From Candidatus Gastranaerophilales bacterium (GTDB taxonomy: Bacteria; Cyanobacteriota; Vampirovibrionia; Gastranaerophilales; Gastranaerophilaceae): a stretch of DNA of 49,011 nucleotides. Location of the stretch: positions 1 to 49,011 of the forward strand of contig CALUQE010000016.1 in the NCBI GenBank assembly GCA_944322845.1. Reading direction: 5' to 3'. The notes under the pieces were generated by a model. That model ran no database searches. It was given only the letters and a program-made list of their open reading frames with translations, and was not told the origin of the DNA. The number at the start of each line of letters is the position of its first letter. Position 1 is the first letter of the stretch. The position numbers and the translations under genes are program-made. Positions 34,011 to 43,252 of the stretch are shown here, piece after piece.

Positions 34011-35420
34011 GTGGAATTTTTTAAGGAGAGAGGGTATAAGTACAGTATTATATTACTTTTTGTATTTGCGATAATTGCAAGATTGTGGTTTTATCTTCCG
34101 AATCAGTCTTTATGGTTTGATGAGGCTGGGCTTGCAATTAACTTTATTACAAAAACTTACAAAGGATTATTAGGAGGTTTGGATTATTTACAGGCGGCGC
34201 CTGCGGGGTTTTGTATTCTTGAAAAATTGATGCTGGATATTGTTAGACCCCAAAATGATTCAATAAGGGATTATATATTGAGACTTATTCCTTTGCTAAG
34301 CGGAATCTTGTCCCTGCCCGCTTTCTATTGTCTTGCAAAGCTTGTATTTAATGACAAAGTAAAACGGCTTGCGGCATTCGCTATATTTTCGCTGAATACT
34401 CACGCTATACTTTATTGCAGTCAGTGCAAGCAGTATACCCTTGAGCTTTTGCTTTCTGTAATATTAATAACTTTGTTTTATAAAATGCTGAAGGATGAAT
34501 ATAAATGGTTCTATAGTTTTATAATAGCAATATCCCCGTGGTTTTCGTACTCTTCATTTTTTATTATTGCTGCGGGATTTTTGGCTCTTTTAATAAAAAA
34601 CAGAAAACAATTTGTAATTAATGTTATTCCTTTTATTTTAAGTGCTGCTATTTATTATTTTGTAAGTTTAAAATCCGTTTTTTCAGTAAATTATGCCGGC
34701 ATGGATGAAGTATGGATTACATTTAAGGCATTTATGGATATACATCATCCGATGAGATTATTTATAAGATTTGGCGAGCTTTTTATGCTTACAAAAATTT
34801 GTGCTGTATTAGCGGGGGGCATTGGTTTTTATTCACTGGTTTGCTTTTTGTTTTCTAAAAGGGAGTCCGGCTGTAAAATTTTATTCACTATTCCTGTAAT
34901 ATTGGTAATTTTTGCATCTCTTATGCATAAATATCCCGTATATTCGCGGCTTGTGCTCTTTTTACTTCCTGTATTTGCAATTGCGGTAACTGATATTGCG
35001 GGAAAATTTAATAACATTTTAAAATCCGTATTTATTTTTATTGTTATCTTTTCTCTGTTGAATAATTCTATTTATGCAAAAGAAATGGCGTATTCTTATG
35101 CAAGAGATGTCGTTGATTATCTTAGGACAGAAATTAAGCCTGAGGATAAAATAATTATGGATAATGATGCAACGGAGTATTATTTTTATCTTGAGGGTAA
35201 AGGGATAAATAATAAAATTTATAAAATGCCGGTTACCTGTATTGAATGTAATATAGGGCTTTGCAGAGATTTTGTTAAAACACTGCAGGCCGGTAATTAT
35301 TATCTGTTTTCTTCGCACGATAATGTTGAAGAGGTAGCTAAAGGGTATAAACTTTATGAACTGCCGTTTAAACCAAAGTATGTTAAAGCGGTATATTTTG
35401 AAAAAATGAGGAATAAATAG
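34011..35420 (+). CDS. GT-C membrane glycosyltransferase, ArnT/PMT-like (copy 1)
   Basis: 469 residues from GTG 34011, chosen because GGAGG lies just upstream; an ATG 36 bases earlier lies inside rarA. About ten membrane helices. After the first helix, LWFDEAGLAINF carries the acidic D-E pair that forms the catalytic/metal site in GT-C (GT39/GT83) enzymes. The protein would transfer sugars from a polyprenyl-phosphate carrier to an acceptor at the outer face of the membrane. The C-terminal ~100 residues are soluble. It is clearly paralogous to the next gene, to which it is coupled by a 1-base overlap. Confidence 0.88.
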   Translation: MEFFKERGYKYSIILLFVFAIIARLWFYLPNQSLWFDEAGLAINFITKTYKGLLGGLDYLQAAPAGFCILEKLMLDIVRPQNDSIRDYILRLIPLLSGILSLPAFYCLAKLVFNDKVKRLAAFAIFSLNTHAILYCSQCKQYTLELLLSVILITLFYKMLKDEYKWFYSFIIAISPWFSYSSFFIIAAGFLALLIKNRKQFVINVIPFILSAAIYYFVSLKSVFSVNYAGMDEVWITFKAFMDIHHPMRLFIRFGELFMLTKICAVLAGGIGFYSLVCFLFSKRESGCKILFTIPVILVIFASLMHKYPVYSRLVLFLLPVFAIAVTDIAGKFNNILKSVFIFIVIFSLLNNSIYAKEMAYSYARDVVDYLRTEIKPEDKIIMDNDATEYYFYLEGKGINNKIYKMPVTCIECNIGLCRDFVKTLQAGNYYLFSSHDNVEEVAKGYKLYELPFKPKYVKAVYFEKMRNK

Positions 35421-36805
35421 TGCAAGCAGAAAAGAAAATTTATAATTACGGAATAATTGCTATAGTAATTTTAGGTATTTTAATAAGGTGTTTTGCCTAT
35501 TTTAGAAATCTATCTTTCTGGGGTGACGAAGCTGCACTTGGCTTAAATATTATGAATAAAAGTTATTACGAACTTTTTAAGGGGCTTGATTATCTTCAGG
35601 TGGCGCCTCCGATGTTTCTTGTTATCTCAAAATTTTTGTACCAGACATTTAATCCTGTATATGATTGCCTGAGAGATTTACTTTTACGCTGGCTGTCTGC
35701 GGCAGCCGGAATAGCTGCTATTCCGCTTTTTTATTACTATATAAAACCATTCCTAAAAGATAAATTATCAATGATAACCGGAATGCTGATTTTTGTCTTC
35801 AATACGACAACAATTCTATATTGTGCGCAATTTAAGCAGTATTCATTTGAACTCCTTGTTTCAATTCTGCTTATGATAGTCTTTTATAAGATTATTTTCG
35901 AAGATAAGTTCAGGTGGTATTATTCGGCAATTATTGCTATTGCACCTTGGTTTTCCCTTTCTTCGCTTTTTATAATCGGGAGTTATTTTTTACTTATTTT
36001 ATATAAGAAACCAAAAAGCTTAATAAAATCATACCTTCCGTTTTTTATAAGCTTTGTATTGTTCTATTTCTTTTCACTCAAACCGGTTTCAAATTATAAT
36101 TACGAGGGGATGTACACCTGGTGGCAAAACGGATACGGCTTTGTATCCCTGCTGCATCCGATGCGTGTTGCAATAAGATTCGGGGAAATGTTCAGTTTTA
36201 ATAAATTGACGGCTGAATGCATAGGAGCATTTATGCTTGTTGTAGCCGCCTGTTCTCTATTTCCTCTAAATAAAGATAATCGTTTAAAAAAACTATTTAT
36301 TTACCTCCCGATAGTTCTTACGTTTTTTGCCTCAGCCTTAAAGCTCTACCCGATAGAGGCAAGATTGATTTTGTTTTTATACCCTTTGTTTGTGGTTGCG
36401 ATATCAAGTTATAATTTAAAATTCAGAAAACTCGTTCTTACTGTTGTATGTTTAATTAGTCTGGCAACTTCGATTTACTATACAATTAATCCTTACAGAT
36501 TTTACACTTCGGCAAGAGAGGTTGTGCATTATACAGAAAGCCGAATTAAAACGGATGAGAAAATTGTTTTAGATACTGCTTTTCACAGATATTTGTACTA
36601 TATCAAAAATAAAGACAGAATTATTTATTTGAATGACGGATGCGGAGAGGATTTTACGGACGCTTGTAATAAAGAAATAGAAGCTCTTCCGCAAGGAACT
36701 TATTATCTTATTTTGAAGAACAATCCCGAAGACAAATTGACTGCAGGTGTGAAAATTTTAGATGAATACAATCTTTATTCTTCCGTAATAAAGTTTGAAA
36801 AATAA
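35420..36805 (+). CDS. GT-C membrane glycosyltransferase, ArnT/PMT-like (copy 2)
   Basis: 461 residues from GTG 35420, overlapping the preceding stop as TAGTG. It aligns by eye with copy 1 throughout: SFWGDEAALGLNIMNKSYYELFKGLDYLQVAPP against SLWFDEAGL...GLDYLQAAPA. The D-E catalytic pair is kept. About ten membrane helices and a soluble C-terminus. The pair arose by tandem duplication and probably transfers different sugars or acts on different acceptors; the acceptor is unknown. Followed by a strong terminator. Confidence 0.88.
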   Translation: MQAEKKIYNYGIIAIVILGILIRCFAYFRNLSFWGDEAALGLNIMNKSYYELFKGLDYLQVAPPMFLVISKFLYQTFNPVYDCLRDLLLRWLSAAAGIAAIPLFYYYIKPFLKDKLSMITGMLIFVFNTTTILYCAQFKQYSFELLVSILLMIVFYKIIFEDKFRWYYSAIIAIAPWFSLSSLFIIGSYFLLILYKKPKSLIKSYLPFFISFVLFYFFSLKPVSNYNYEGMYTWWQNGYGFVSLLHPMRVAIRFGEMFSFNKLTAECIGAFMLVVAACSLFPLNKDNRLKKLFIYLPIVLTFFASALKLYPIEARLILFLYPLFVVAISSYNLKFRKLVLTVVCLISLATSIYYTINPYRFYTSAREVVHYTESRIKTDEKIVLDTAFHRYLYYIKNKDRIIYLNDGCGEDFTDACNKEIEALPQGTYYLILKNNPEDKLTAGVKILDEYNLYSSVIKFEK

Positions 36806-36836
36806 AGCGCCTTTTTCTTAATAGAAAAGGCGCTTT
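36804..36836. terminator. Bidirectional intrinsic terminator
   Basis: AAAGCGCCTTTT (36804-36815) pairs perfectly with AAAAGGCGCTTT (36825-36836) across a 9-base loop. It lies between the convergent glycosyltransferase and rpsT genes and can serve both. Confidence 0.9.
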
Positions 36837-36854
36837 ATGACTAATTTTATCAGC

Positions 36855-37121
36855 TTATTTTGCTAATTTTTTAATAGCAAGAACAAGTCTTGATTTCTTT
36901 CTTGCAGCTGTATTTTTGTGCAAAATACCTTTAGAAACAGCCTTGTCGCATAATTGATAAACTTTGGAAATTGCACTGTTCAAAGCATCTTTGTCTTCAC
37001 CTGCAGCTAAAGCCAATGCTTTTTTTACAGCCGTTTTAATAGATGTTTTGAAAGCTACGTTTCTTTGTCTGTTTGCTTCTGCAATAAGAACTCTTTTTTT
37101 TGCTGACTTAATGTTTGCCAT
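36855..37121 (-). CDS. rpsT: 30S ribosomal protein S20
   Basis: 88 residues from ATG 37121, which follows AAAGGAAA; a longer frame from 37160 is not used. The start MANIKSAKKRVLIAEANRQRN, the Lys/Ala-rich body and the end HKNTAARKKSRLVLAIKKL are typical of bS20, which binds 16S rRNA early in assembly. The roughly 190-base 5' region includes two ATTACCGG repeats and one ATTTACCCC (37231-37239); S20 is autoregulated in some bacteria, but I cannot show a site here. Confidence 0.97.
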   Translation of the reverse strand: MANIKSAKKRVLIAEANRQRNVAFKTSIKTAVKKALALAAGEDKDALNSAISKVYQLCDKAVSKGILHKNTAARKKSRLVLAIKKLAK

Positions 37122-37314
37122 TTTATATTTCCTTTCACTTATTACCGGTGATAAAGCCAATGACCTCTTTATTACCGGCTGTCACATACAGCGATAAAGT
37201 GGTAAACAGGTACTTGCTTCCCGCTTATTCATTTACCCCTTTATCCCCTTGAGGATAGTGAGTACTATAATTGTACCCGCAAAAAATATTTTGTAAAGCT
37301 ATCTTTTTATACGG

Positions 37315-40038
37315 CTAAGCTTTTTTTATTTCTGTTAAAGTCGGGTCTAAAAGTCTTCTGCCAATGTTGTCAAAGTTGATTGAAAACAGGGTTTTATTTC
37401 CGTATTTAATCATTTTTTCAACAACGCCGCTTCCGTATTTTGCGTGTGTAACAGTATCACCCTGCTGAATAGGGTCGCTTATAACCATATCTTCCTGAGG
37501 AATATCTGCGTCATATACAGGTACTATAGGAGTGGAAGAGTTGCGTGTTTCTAAAATTTCATCATCTTTATCATCTTTTAATTCTATCGGTTCGGCGTTA
37601 TCTTCCAGTATGCCGTCTGATTCATCAGCACCGGAAAGCTCTTCAAGTACGTTGTCTCCGTCAGAAACTTCTTCCAGAACTCCGTCATCATTGTTTAATT
37701 CATCAATAAAATCTAAATCAGAATCTGAAATATCATCGTCTTTTCTCGTTGTAAAAACTTTATCCACATCTTTTACAATCTGTTCATCAAGATTTTCTTC
37801 CGAAATAGTCTCTCCGTCATCTTCACCTTCTTCAGCCATATCTATAACGATATCATCTTCGCCGGCTTCATCAGGATCCAGTTCTACAATTTCATCAAAA
37901 TCCGTCTCTTCATCAGAAATCGGCAGAATCTCCTGCTCTTCTTCCGGTTCAATGAATTCTTCAGTATCAGTTTCCAATGTGTCATTATCAACAAAAGAAT
38001 CTAAGTCAAACTCTTCAGGTATTTCAATTTCAGTTTCTTCATTTGAAGTTTCTTCCTGTTCATTTAAATCTTCTTCTGACAATAACTCTGATTCTTCTAC
38101 ATTATCTGTCAAATCAAGTTCTTCAATAGAATCTGTTTCTTCAATATTTTCTTCTGCAGGAACATAATCCGGAATCTCTTCGTTTGAAACTAAATCATTA
38201 TCAAAAGCTTCTTCAAGCGGAATCTCTTCTGGCTCCTCTATATTTTCATAAGCGGATTCTTCGCTTATATCCTGAACTTCTTCAATAGGTTCTGAATTTA
38301 GTTCTTCTAAAATTTGAGTATCATTATACTCTGCTTGCGGAATATCTTCAGTGATAATTTCATCCGGCTGAATTATGTGTTCTTCAAACTCTTCATCAAA
38401 ATCTTCCTGAGGCTCTGAATCTTCTTCTGCCTCCTCGTCTTCATCATCACTTGCAAACATATTTCCTGGCGGTGGGGTTAAATCTTTTGAAGCTTCAGTA
38501 ATCACTGCGTCGGATTTTTCTTCTATATTTGCAAGTATTTCTTCGTTAGAAATTTTGTTTTCAATAACTTCTTCAAACTCTTCTGCCGATTCGGTATCAT
38601 CAAGAATTTCAGGTTCTATTATTTCCGCTTCGGTATCTGCCTGAGCTGTTTCCTCTGAATCTTCATCTGTGGCAGGAGCTGTTTCTTGTTCCTCAGGTAC
38701 TTCTTCAACAGGCTCTTCGCTTATTTCTTCCGGTTGCTCTGTTGTACTTTCTTTCGGAGCGGTCTCATCTGCGATGTTTTCTGCAGTTTCTCCTGTGTTC
38801 TGAGGAATTTGTTCTTCTTTAATATTTTCTATATTTTCCTCAGCTTGTTCCGGTAGTTGTTGAGGAATAACACTATTTATCAATTTTACTGAAGACATAA
38901 GCGGTATATAATTGACCGCTTCGCCCGTTATGAGGTAAGTATCTTTAGACATTGCCTTAAGGAATGTATTATATACTTTAAAGATTTCATTATTTGTTAT
39001 TGATGGTGAAATTATAAAATTGTCAAAAAGATTTTTAATATCATTCAGGTATTTGAAACGTGAATGAGTAATAAATGTTGTTGGGACGGTATCCTCTAAA
39101 ATGTTTTTCAGATTTTTTTTGCTTACCGTATTTGATAATTCAAGAAATACCTGAATATCTTCTCTGCCTTGCAATTTTTCATACAGAAATGCAAGATATC
39201 TGTTCTGGAAAGCACTGTCAAGTTTGGACAGGTCAATAATCGTGCATTTTGAATCCAGTATTCTTTCAACTTTATCCACTTCCGCTTTATCTTTTGCGAA
39301 GTATCCGAGTTTGTCAAATTTAGCAAGCTTATTTTTTAATACCAGAAGCTTAAATACGTGAGATTTGTCCACCATATCGTCAACAATATTTTTTAAAGCT
39401 CCGAATGGTACAAACGGAACGGTTTTGGAATATTCCGCAAGGTCTCTGAAGATTTCTACAATAAGAGATTTGCTGTCGCTTGTTGCATCATTCAGGCAGT
39501 CCTGATACATAAAAGCAAGTGATGCTGTATCAAGCGGTAATTTAAAATCAACTCCGGCAGTGTGCTTTTTGGCATTAATTACTCCGAGAGTATCAATAAT
39601 TAATACATTTTTGTTTAAATTATTGAATTGTTTGGTAAAGTTTCTTATTAAAATATTATTTTCATCTTTGTCATCAATGCTCATTAACATTTTTTTGTTG
39701 AAAGAAGAAGCATCGATTATTATACTTAAATCTTTTTCAGGCATTTCACCCGCAATAACAGGCTCAGATGCATTAATAGAATTATTTAAAATATTAAAAG
39801 TAAAATCTTTTATTTCGGCGTCCTCCGGCGGCAGAGTCTTGTCGTAAGCCTGCAGACCGCCGTCATACAAGAATAAAATTTTAGCGACAGCAATTGAATT
39901 TATGCCTGAGCGTTTAATTTGTATGATTTGTGCAATATAACTCTTTGCAAGTCCTGAAACTTGTATAAAAGATGACAGGCAAATACTGCTATCCGCTTCA
40001 AATTTTATAAAACCATCTCTTACTTCTAAAATCTTCAT
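37315..40038 (-). CDS. HerA-like protein with acidic linker and C-terminal UvrD-type Tudor domain
   Basis: 907 residues. The N-terminus (1-55) resembles the HAS beta-barrel of HerA/VirB4-type ATPases. The following ~330 residues keep a P-loop-like layout (NVLIIDTLGVI, CTIIDLSKLDS, TTFITHSRFKYLNDIKNLFDNFIISP) but no Walker A GxxxxGK is visible where expected, so ATP hydrolysis is doubtful. Residues about 410-845 are extremely acidic and low in complexity, mostly Glu/Asp. The last ~55 residues (GDTVTHAKYGSGVVEKMI...FDNIGRRLL) look like the Tudor-like domain at the end of UvrD/PcrA helicases, which in PcrA binds RNA polymerase. Assignments are by pattern only. Gene stands alone. Confidence 0.72.
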   Translation of the reverse strand: MKILEVRDGFIKFEADSSICLSSFIQVSGLAKSYIAQIIQIKRSGINSIAVAKILFLYDGGLQAYDKTLPPEDAEIKDFTFNILNNSINASEPVIAGEMPEKDLSIIIDASSFNKKMLMSIDDKDENNILIRNFTKQFNNLNKNVLIIDTLGVINAKKHTAGVDFKLPLDTASLAFMYQDCLNDATSDSKSLIVEIFRDLAEYSKTVPFVPFGALKNIVDDMVDKSHVFKLLVLKNKLAKFDKLGYFAKDKAEVDKVERILDSKCTIIDLSKLDSAFQNRYLAFLYEKLQGREDIQVFLELSNTVSKKNLKNILEDTVPTTFITHSRFKYLNDIKNLFDNFIISPSITNNEIFKVYNTFLKAMSKDTYLITGEAVNYIPLMSSVKLINSVIPQQLPEQAEENIENIKEEQIPQNTGETAENIADETAPKESTTEQPEEISEEPVEEVPEEQETAPATDEDSEETAQADTEAEIIEPEILDDTESAEEFEEVIENKISNEEILANIEEKSDAVITEASKDLTPPPGNMFASDDEDEEAEEDSEPQEDFDEEFEEHIIQPDEIITEDIPQAEYNDTQILEELNSEPIEEVQDISEESAYENIEEPEEIPLEEAFDNDLVSNEEIPDYVPAEENIEETDSIEELDLTDNVEESELLSEEDLNEQEETSNEETEIEIPEEFDLDSFVDNDTLETDTEEFIEPEEEQEILPISDEETDFDEIVELDPDEAGEDDIVIDMAEEGEDDGETISEENLDEQIVKDVDKVFTTRKDDDISDSDLDFIDELNNDDGVLEEVSDGDNVLEELSGADESDGILEDNAEPIELKDDKDDEILETRNSSTPIVPVYDADIPQEDMVISDPIQQGDTVTHAKYGSGVVEKMIKYGNKTLFSINFDNIGRRLLDPTLTEIKKA

Positions 40039-40137
40039 CGAATAAATTTTACCATGAACATGCTTTTTTCAATATATTTTTTTACAAATTGTGTACTTTT
40101 TATTAAGGATAAAATATTTATGAAAAAATCGTTATTC

Positions 40138-40806
40138 TTATTTGTTTCTTCTTCGTCTATAATATCCGTTTACTTTTGTTCCGTCTGAGCGTGTATAATT
40201 ATCTACGTAGATTAATTCTCCGGCGCGAACCTTTTTATTCAGTTCTTCTTTTTCCGGAAGCGGAGCGTTGTATATTTGTTCAATTAAAACATCGCTCATA
40301 ACCTCATCTAATTCCTCAAATTTTGTTTCTCCTCTGTAAAAGACTCTGTCGTGCGGCTTTAATCTTTCAAGTTCCATGTACTTGAATTGTCGTTTATCGT
40401 TTGGATTTGTAATCAATTCTCCTTGCCGCATTTTATTAACAATAATTTTGGCAGCATAATCGCTTATACTTTCTTTATTCAAATCAAGCCCTTTAAATTG
40501 CTGTTTCATATTTTCTGCAATTTCACGCCCAATGGCATTATTCCATAAGTCCATATTTGTTTCCCCTTTTGGAGCCTTAGGTGTTTCCAATTCGTGGTAA
40601 TCACCAAGCGTTTTTGCAATACCCGAGCCGTGAAAATAAGTTAAGTACCATTGCATATATGCATGTTTAAAAGCATCAGCTTCGTTATTCCACGTAGCGT
40701 GTTCTCCCTTACCGATTTCAAAATTATATATCTTTTGCGCCTTATATGTGGCATCAAGTGTCTTTTTATTGATAGATTCCCTTATTTTATTTATATTTAC
40801 TTTCAT
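40138..40806 (-). CDS. DUF6973-like protein
   Basis: 222 residues with the conserved core NEADAFKHAYMQWYL, GDYHELETP and NMDLWNNAIGREIAENM, as in the DUF6973 family. The His, Glu and Asn residues suggest an enzyme-like pocket. Family members occur as C-terminal domains of phage, polymorphic-toxin or secreted proteins; no biochemical activity is known to me. There is no signal peptide. It lies next to a small membrane protein, divergently transcribed across 32 bases. That pairing could be an effector with an immunity-like protein, but this is only a guess. Ribosome site AAGGAG is present. Confidence 0.65.
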   Translation of the reverse strand: MKVNINKIRESINKKTLDATYKAQKIYNFEIGKGEHATWNNEADAFKHAYMQWYLTYFHGSGIAKTLGDYHELETPKAPKGETNMDLWNNAIGREIAENMKQQFKGLDLNKESISDYAAKIIVNKMRQGELITNPNDKRQFKYMELERLKPHDRVFYRGETKFEELDEVMSDVLIEQIYNAPLPEKEELNKKVRAGELIYVDNYTRSDGTKVNGYYRRRRNK

Positions 40807-40838
40807 CTTTTCTCCTTATATGTTAAAATTGGTCTATA

Positions 40839-41207
40839 ATGATAAAATACTTTGTTTTGCATAAATATTATTCTGTAAATTTATTTGCATATATTTTACT
40901 GGTTTTTTCTATAATTATTGTTTCTGCACATATTGCAATTTACTGGTTTGACAATATTTTGGGCGCTCTAATTGGTGAAGTTTTGTATAATATAATAATT
41001 AATTTTGTTGTACCTTTAAATCTATTGATGATTTTTATTGAATTTTTACTTCACAGGCTTGGTTTCCAAGTAAATGAATTGAAAGTTGTATTACCGGTAA
41101 AATATTTAATTATCATATACACAATTTTAGTATTACTATTTTTAATGAATGCTGCATATATAATATATTGTTTAATGCAACCACCTATGGACTTAATGCT
41201 TGATTAA
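40839..41207 (+). CDS. Small membrane protein, three helices
   Basis: 122 residues with three hydrophobic helices (about 14-36, 45-66 and 84-112) and short loops. No recognised family. The sequence before the ATG contains no good ribosome site; TATAATG there overlaps the start codon itself and cannot be the -10 box for this frame. Divergent from the DUF6973-like gene, separated by 32 bases. Very AT-rich compared with neighbouring genes, as is usual for small membrane proteins. Real gene status is probable but unproven. Confidence 0.6.
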   Translation: MIKYFVLHKYYSVNLFAYILLVFSIIIVSAHIAIYWFDNILGALIGEVLYNIIINFVVPLNLLMIFIEFLLHRLGFQVNELKVVLPVKYLIIIYTILVLLFLMNAAYIIYCLMQPPMDLMLD

Positions 41208-41238
41208 AATAAAGGTTTTTTACATAATGCCCTCCTTT

Positions 41239-41261
41239 CGGATAAGATATAAATCTATCCG
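41239..41261. terminator. Possible terminator hairpin
   Basis: CGGATAAGAT and ATCTATCCG pair with one bulge across ATAA, followed by GGATTTTAAA. It is 30 bases after the small membrane-protein gene. The T-run is short, so this is a weak call. Confidence 0.45.
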
Positions 41262-41301
41262 GATTTTAAATTATAAAGACTCTTCCTGCGCAGTTATAAA
41301 A

Positions 41302-41313
41302 GGATACGTATCC
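41302..41313. other. Perfect 12-base palindrome in the gap upstream of the M16 gene
   Basis: GGATACGTATCC is self-complementary. It lies in the 250-base gap (41208-41457) between the small membrane protein and the M16 gene, about 145 bases before the M16 start. It could be an operator or chance; no repressor gene is adjacent. The rest of the gap is AT-rich with a TATAAT at about 41415. Confidence 0.4.
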
Positions 41314-41457
41314 AAACTTTGCTTTCAAGTAAATGTATTTATATTATATATTTTTTTAAAATTTGCCATAAGATTGTAACGAAAAATTTACAATTAAAAT
41401 ATTTTATATTTTGTCTATAATTTGATACCGTATTTTATTTGTGATTTAATTTTATAT

Positions 41458-42654
41458 ATGAGAGAATTTAAATTAAAAAATAATATTAATGTTTGTGTAA
41501 AACAGAATAAAAATACGCCGAGAGCAGCTTTAACTTTGAATATATCAATAAACAGACCGGAAAAGTTTGCCGGTGAATATTCAATAATGAACAGGCTGCT
41601 TTTAAAAGGGACTGAAAAGTATTCGTCAGAAGAATTATCAGCACTGCTTGATGAAAATGCAATTGATTTTACCTGCGAAATGAAATCAGATTATTTAAGA
41701 CTAAGATTCGTTTGTCTTAATGAAGATTTTGAAAAAGCACTTTCAATTATGCAGGATGTGATTTTGAATTCAACGTTTTCCGAATTTGAAAAAGAAAAGG
41801 TAAAAATGAAGGGCGAATTAACTGCCGAATTGGATTCTGCAAAGGTAAAAGTTTCGGATTTGTTTACCAAAACCGTTTATAAAAATCATTATTACGGGCA
41901 CAGTTATACAAAAGTGCTTGAAGAGCTGGATAATGTTACAAAAGATGATGCAGTAAATTCATATAAAGATATTTTAAATAACAGTAAAAAAACTCTTGTG
42001 CTTGTAGGCGATGTTGATTCTGAATTATTGGAACGCTATCTGGGTGAGCTTCCTGAATCAAAGGAGTGTGAATCTTTAATAGATATGCCGCAGGCTTTAA
42101 AACAGGAATATACGGAAATTATTAAAGAAGATGCAAATCAGGCTCAGATATTGCAAGGGTGGCTTGTGCCGACTATCGGTTCGGAAGATTATCCAGCAAT
42201 TATGCTTTTAAATGTAATTTTAGGAGCAAGCGGGCTTTCTTCCCGATTATTTATGGAATTAAGAGAGAAAAAGGGGCTTGCGTACACTGTAAGAACCGCT
42301 TATGAAACACATAGAAAATCTGCAGTTTTCAGTATTTATATAGGAACGGAGCCTTCTAATATTCAAACTTCCATTGCAGGTTTTAAAGAGGAAATCGAAA
42401 AAATTAAAACAATTCCTGTAAGCGAACAAGAACTTAAAAACGCTGTTAACAATTTAATCGGAAAACAGCAGTTTGTAACGGAAACTAATGCGCAGCAGGC
42501 AAATATTATGGCATATTATTCCATAATGGGTAAGCCTTATAATTATAGAGAAGAAATAGTTGAAGCTTTGCATCGGGTTACGCCGCAAAAACTTCAGGAA
42601 TGTGCAAACAAATATTTTACGGATGATTATATTTTGTCTGTAATAAGACCGTAG
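41458..42654 (+). CDS. M16-family zinc peptidase homologue lacking the HxxEH motif
   Basis: 398 residues from ATG 41458; a TTG 36 bases earlier is less likely. Two M16 domains are evident. Where catalytic M16 subunits have HxxEH, followed by MLFKGT, this one has YSIMNRLLLKGT, so the zinc ligands are gone. The C-terminal LREKKGLAYTVRTAYE has the R-Y motif of non-catalytic partner subunits. It is therefore probably a substrate-binding partner or a pseudo-enzyme. No HxxEH partner gene is adjacent. It leads, at 8 bases, into the MpaA-like peptidase and uppS. Confidence 0.9.
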   Translation: MREFKLKNNINVCVKQNKNTPRAALTLNISINRPEKFAGEYSIMNRLLLKGTEKYSSEELSALLDENAIDFTCEMKSDYLRLRFVCLNEDFEKALSIMQDVILNSTFSEFEKEKVKMKGELTAELDSAKVKVSDLFTKTVYKNHYYGHSYTKVLEELDNVTKDDAVNSYKDILNNSKKTLVLVGDVDSELLERYLGELPESKECESLIDMPQALKQEYTEIIKEDANQAQILQGWLVPTIGSEDYPAIMLLNVILGASGLSSRLFMELREKKGLAYTVRTAYETHRKSAVFSIYIGTEPSNIQTSIAGFKEEIEKIKTIPVSEQELKNAVNNLIGKQQFVTETNAQQANIMAYYSIMGKPYNYREEIVEALHRVTPQKLQECANKYFTDDYILSVIRP

Positions 42655-42662
42655 GAGCCTTG

Positions 42663-43241
42663 ATGAAACTTGCCGGAAATATTCAGAACCCTGCTGTATT
42701 AGTAATTGGCTGTTTCCACGGAGATGAGCCGCAGGGTAAGTACTTAATTGCGGAGTATTTAAAACAGTTTCCGGATTCTAAAATGCTTTTTATTCCCTGT
42801 TTGAATGAATACGGGGTAGAGCATAATGTTCGGACTAATAAAAACGGGGTTGATTTAAACAGAAATTTCCCGACAAAGAACTGGGAATTAACACAAAGAA
42901 ATGAATTTTTCGGCGGAGAGACTCCTGCAAGTGAGGAAGAAACAAGATTTGTTATAAATGTTGTTGAAAAATATAACCCAAAATTTATCCTGACTCTTCA
43001 CGCACCGTTTAAGGTCGTTAATTATGACGGAGATGCAAGAGAAATAGCAGAAGAAATTTCTAAAATTATAAATTACCCTGTGGAAGCGAATATCGGCTAT
43101 CCGACTCCCGGAAGCTTCGGCACCTGGGCAGGAATTGAAAAAGAAATTCCGACTATAACACTTGAACTTGATGAAGAGGTTGGTGTAGAATCACTAAGAG
43201 AGTCGGTATTTGAAATTTTTAAATTGCTGGAAAATAAATAA
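42663..43241 (+). CDS. MpaA-like M14 zinc carboxypeptidase
   Basis: 192 residues from ATG 42663. Zinc ligands H-x-x-E are in GCFHGDEPQG; NGVDLNRNFP is the substrate-binding motif of M14 peptidases; a third ligand His lies in LTLHAPF; and the catalytic Glu is in TLELDE. The short length and HGDEP context fit murein-peptide amidases such as MpaA, which cleave the gamma-D-Glu-diaminopimelate bond in recycled wall peptides, and succinylglutamate desuccinylase relatives. Cell-wall recycling is the likelier role given the next gene, uppS, which begins 12 bases later. Confidence 0.85.
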   Translation: MKLAGNIQNPAVLVIGCFHGDEPQGKYLIAEYLKQFPDSKMLFIPCLNEYGVEHNVRTNKNGVDLNRNFPTKNWELTQRNEFFGGETPASEEETRFVINVVEKYNPKFILTLHAPFKVVNYDGDAREIAEEISKIINYPVEANIGYPTPGSFGTWAGIEKEIPTITLELDEEVGVESLRESVFEIFKLLENK

Positions 43242-43252
43242 CAAGGAATTTT

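Noticed and set aside
37532..38167. Serine-rich 211-residue open frame on the plus strand
   Set aside because: It is the mirror of the Glu/Asp-rich segment of the minus-strand gene; codons for Glu and Asp read as Ser on the other strand.
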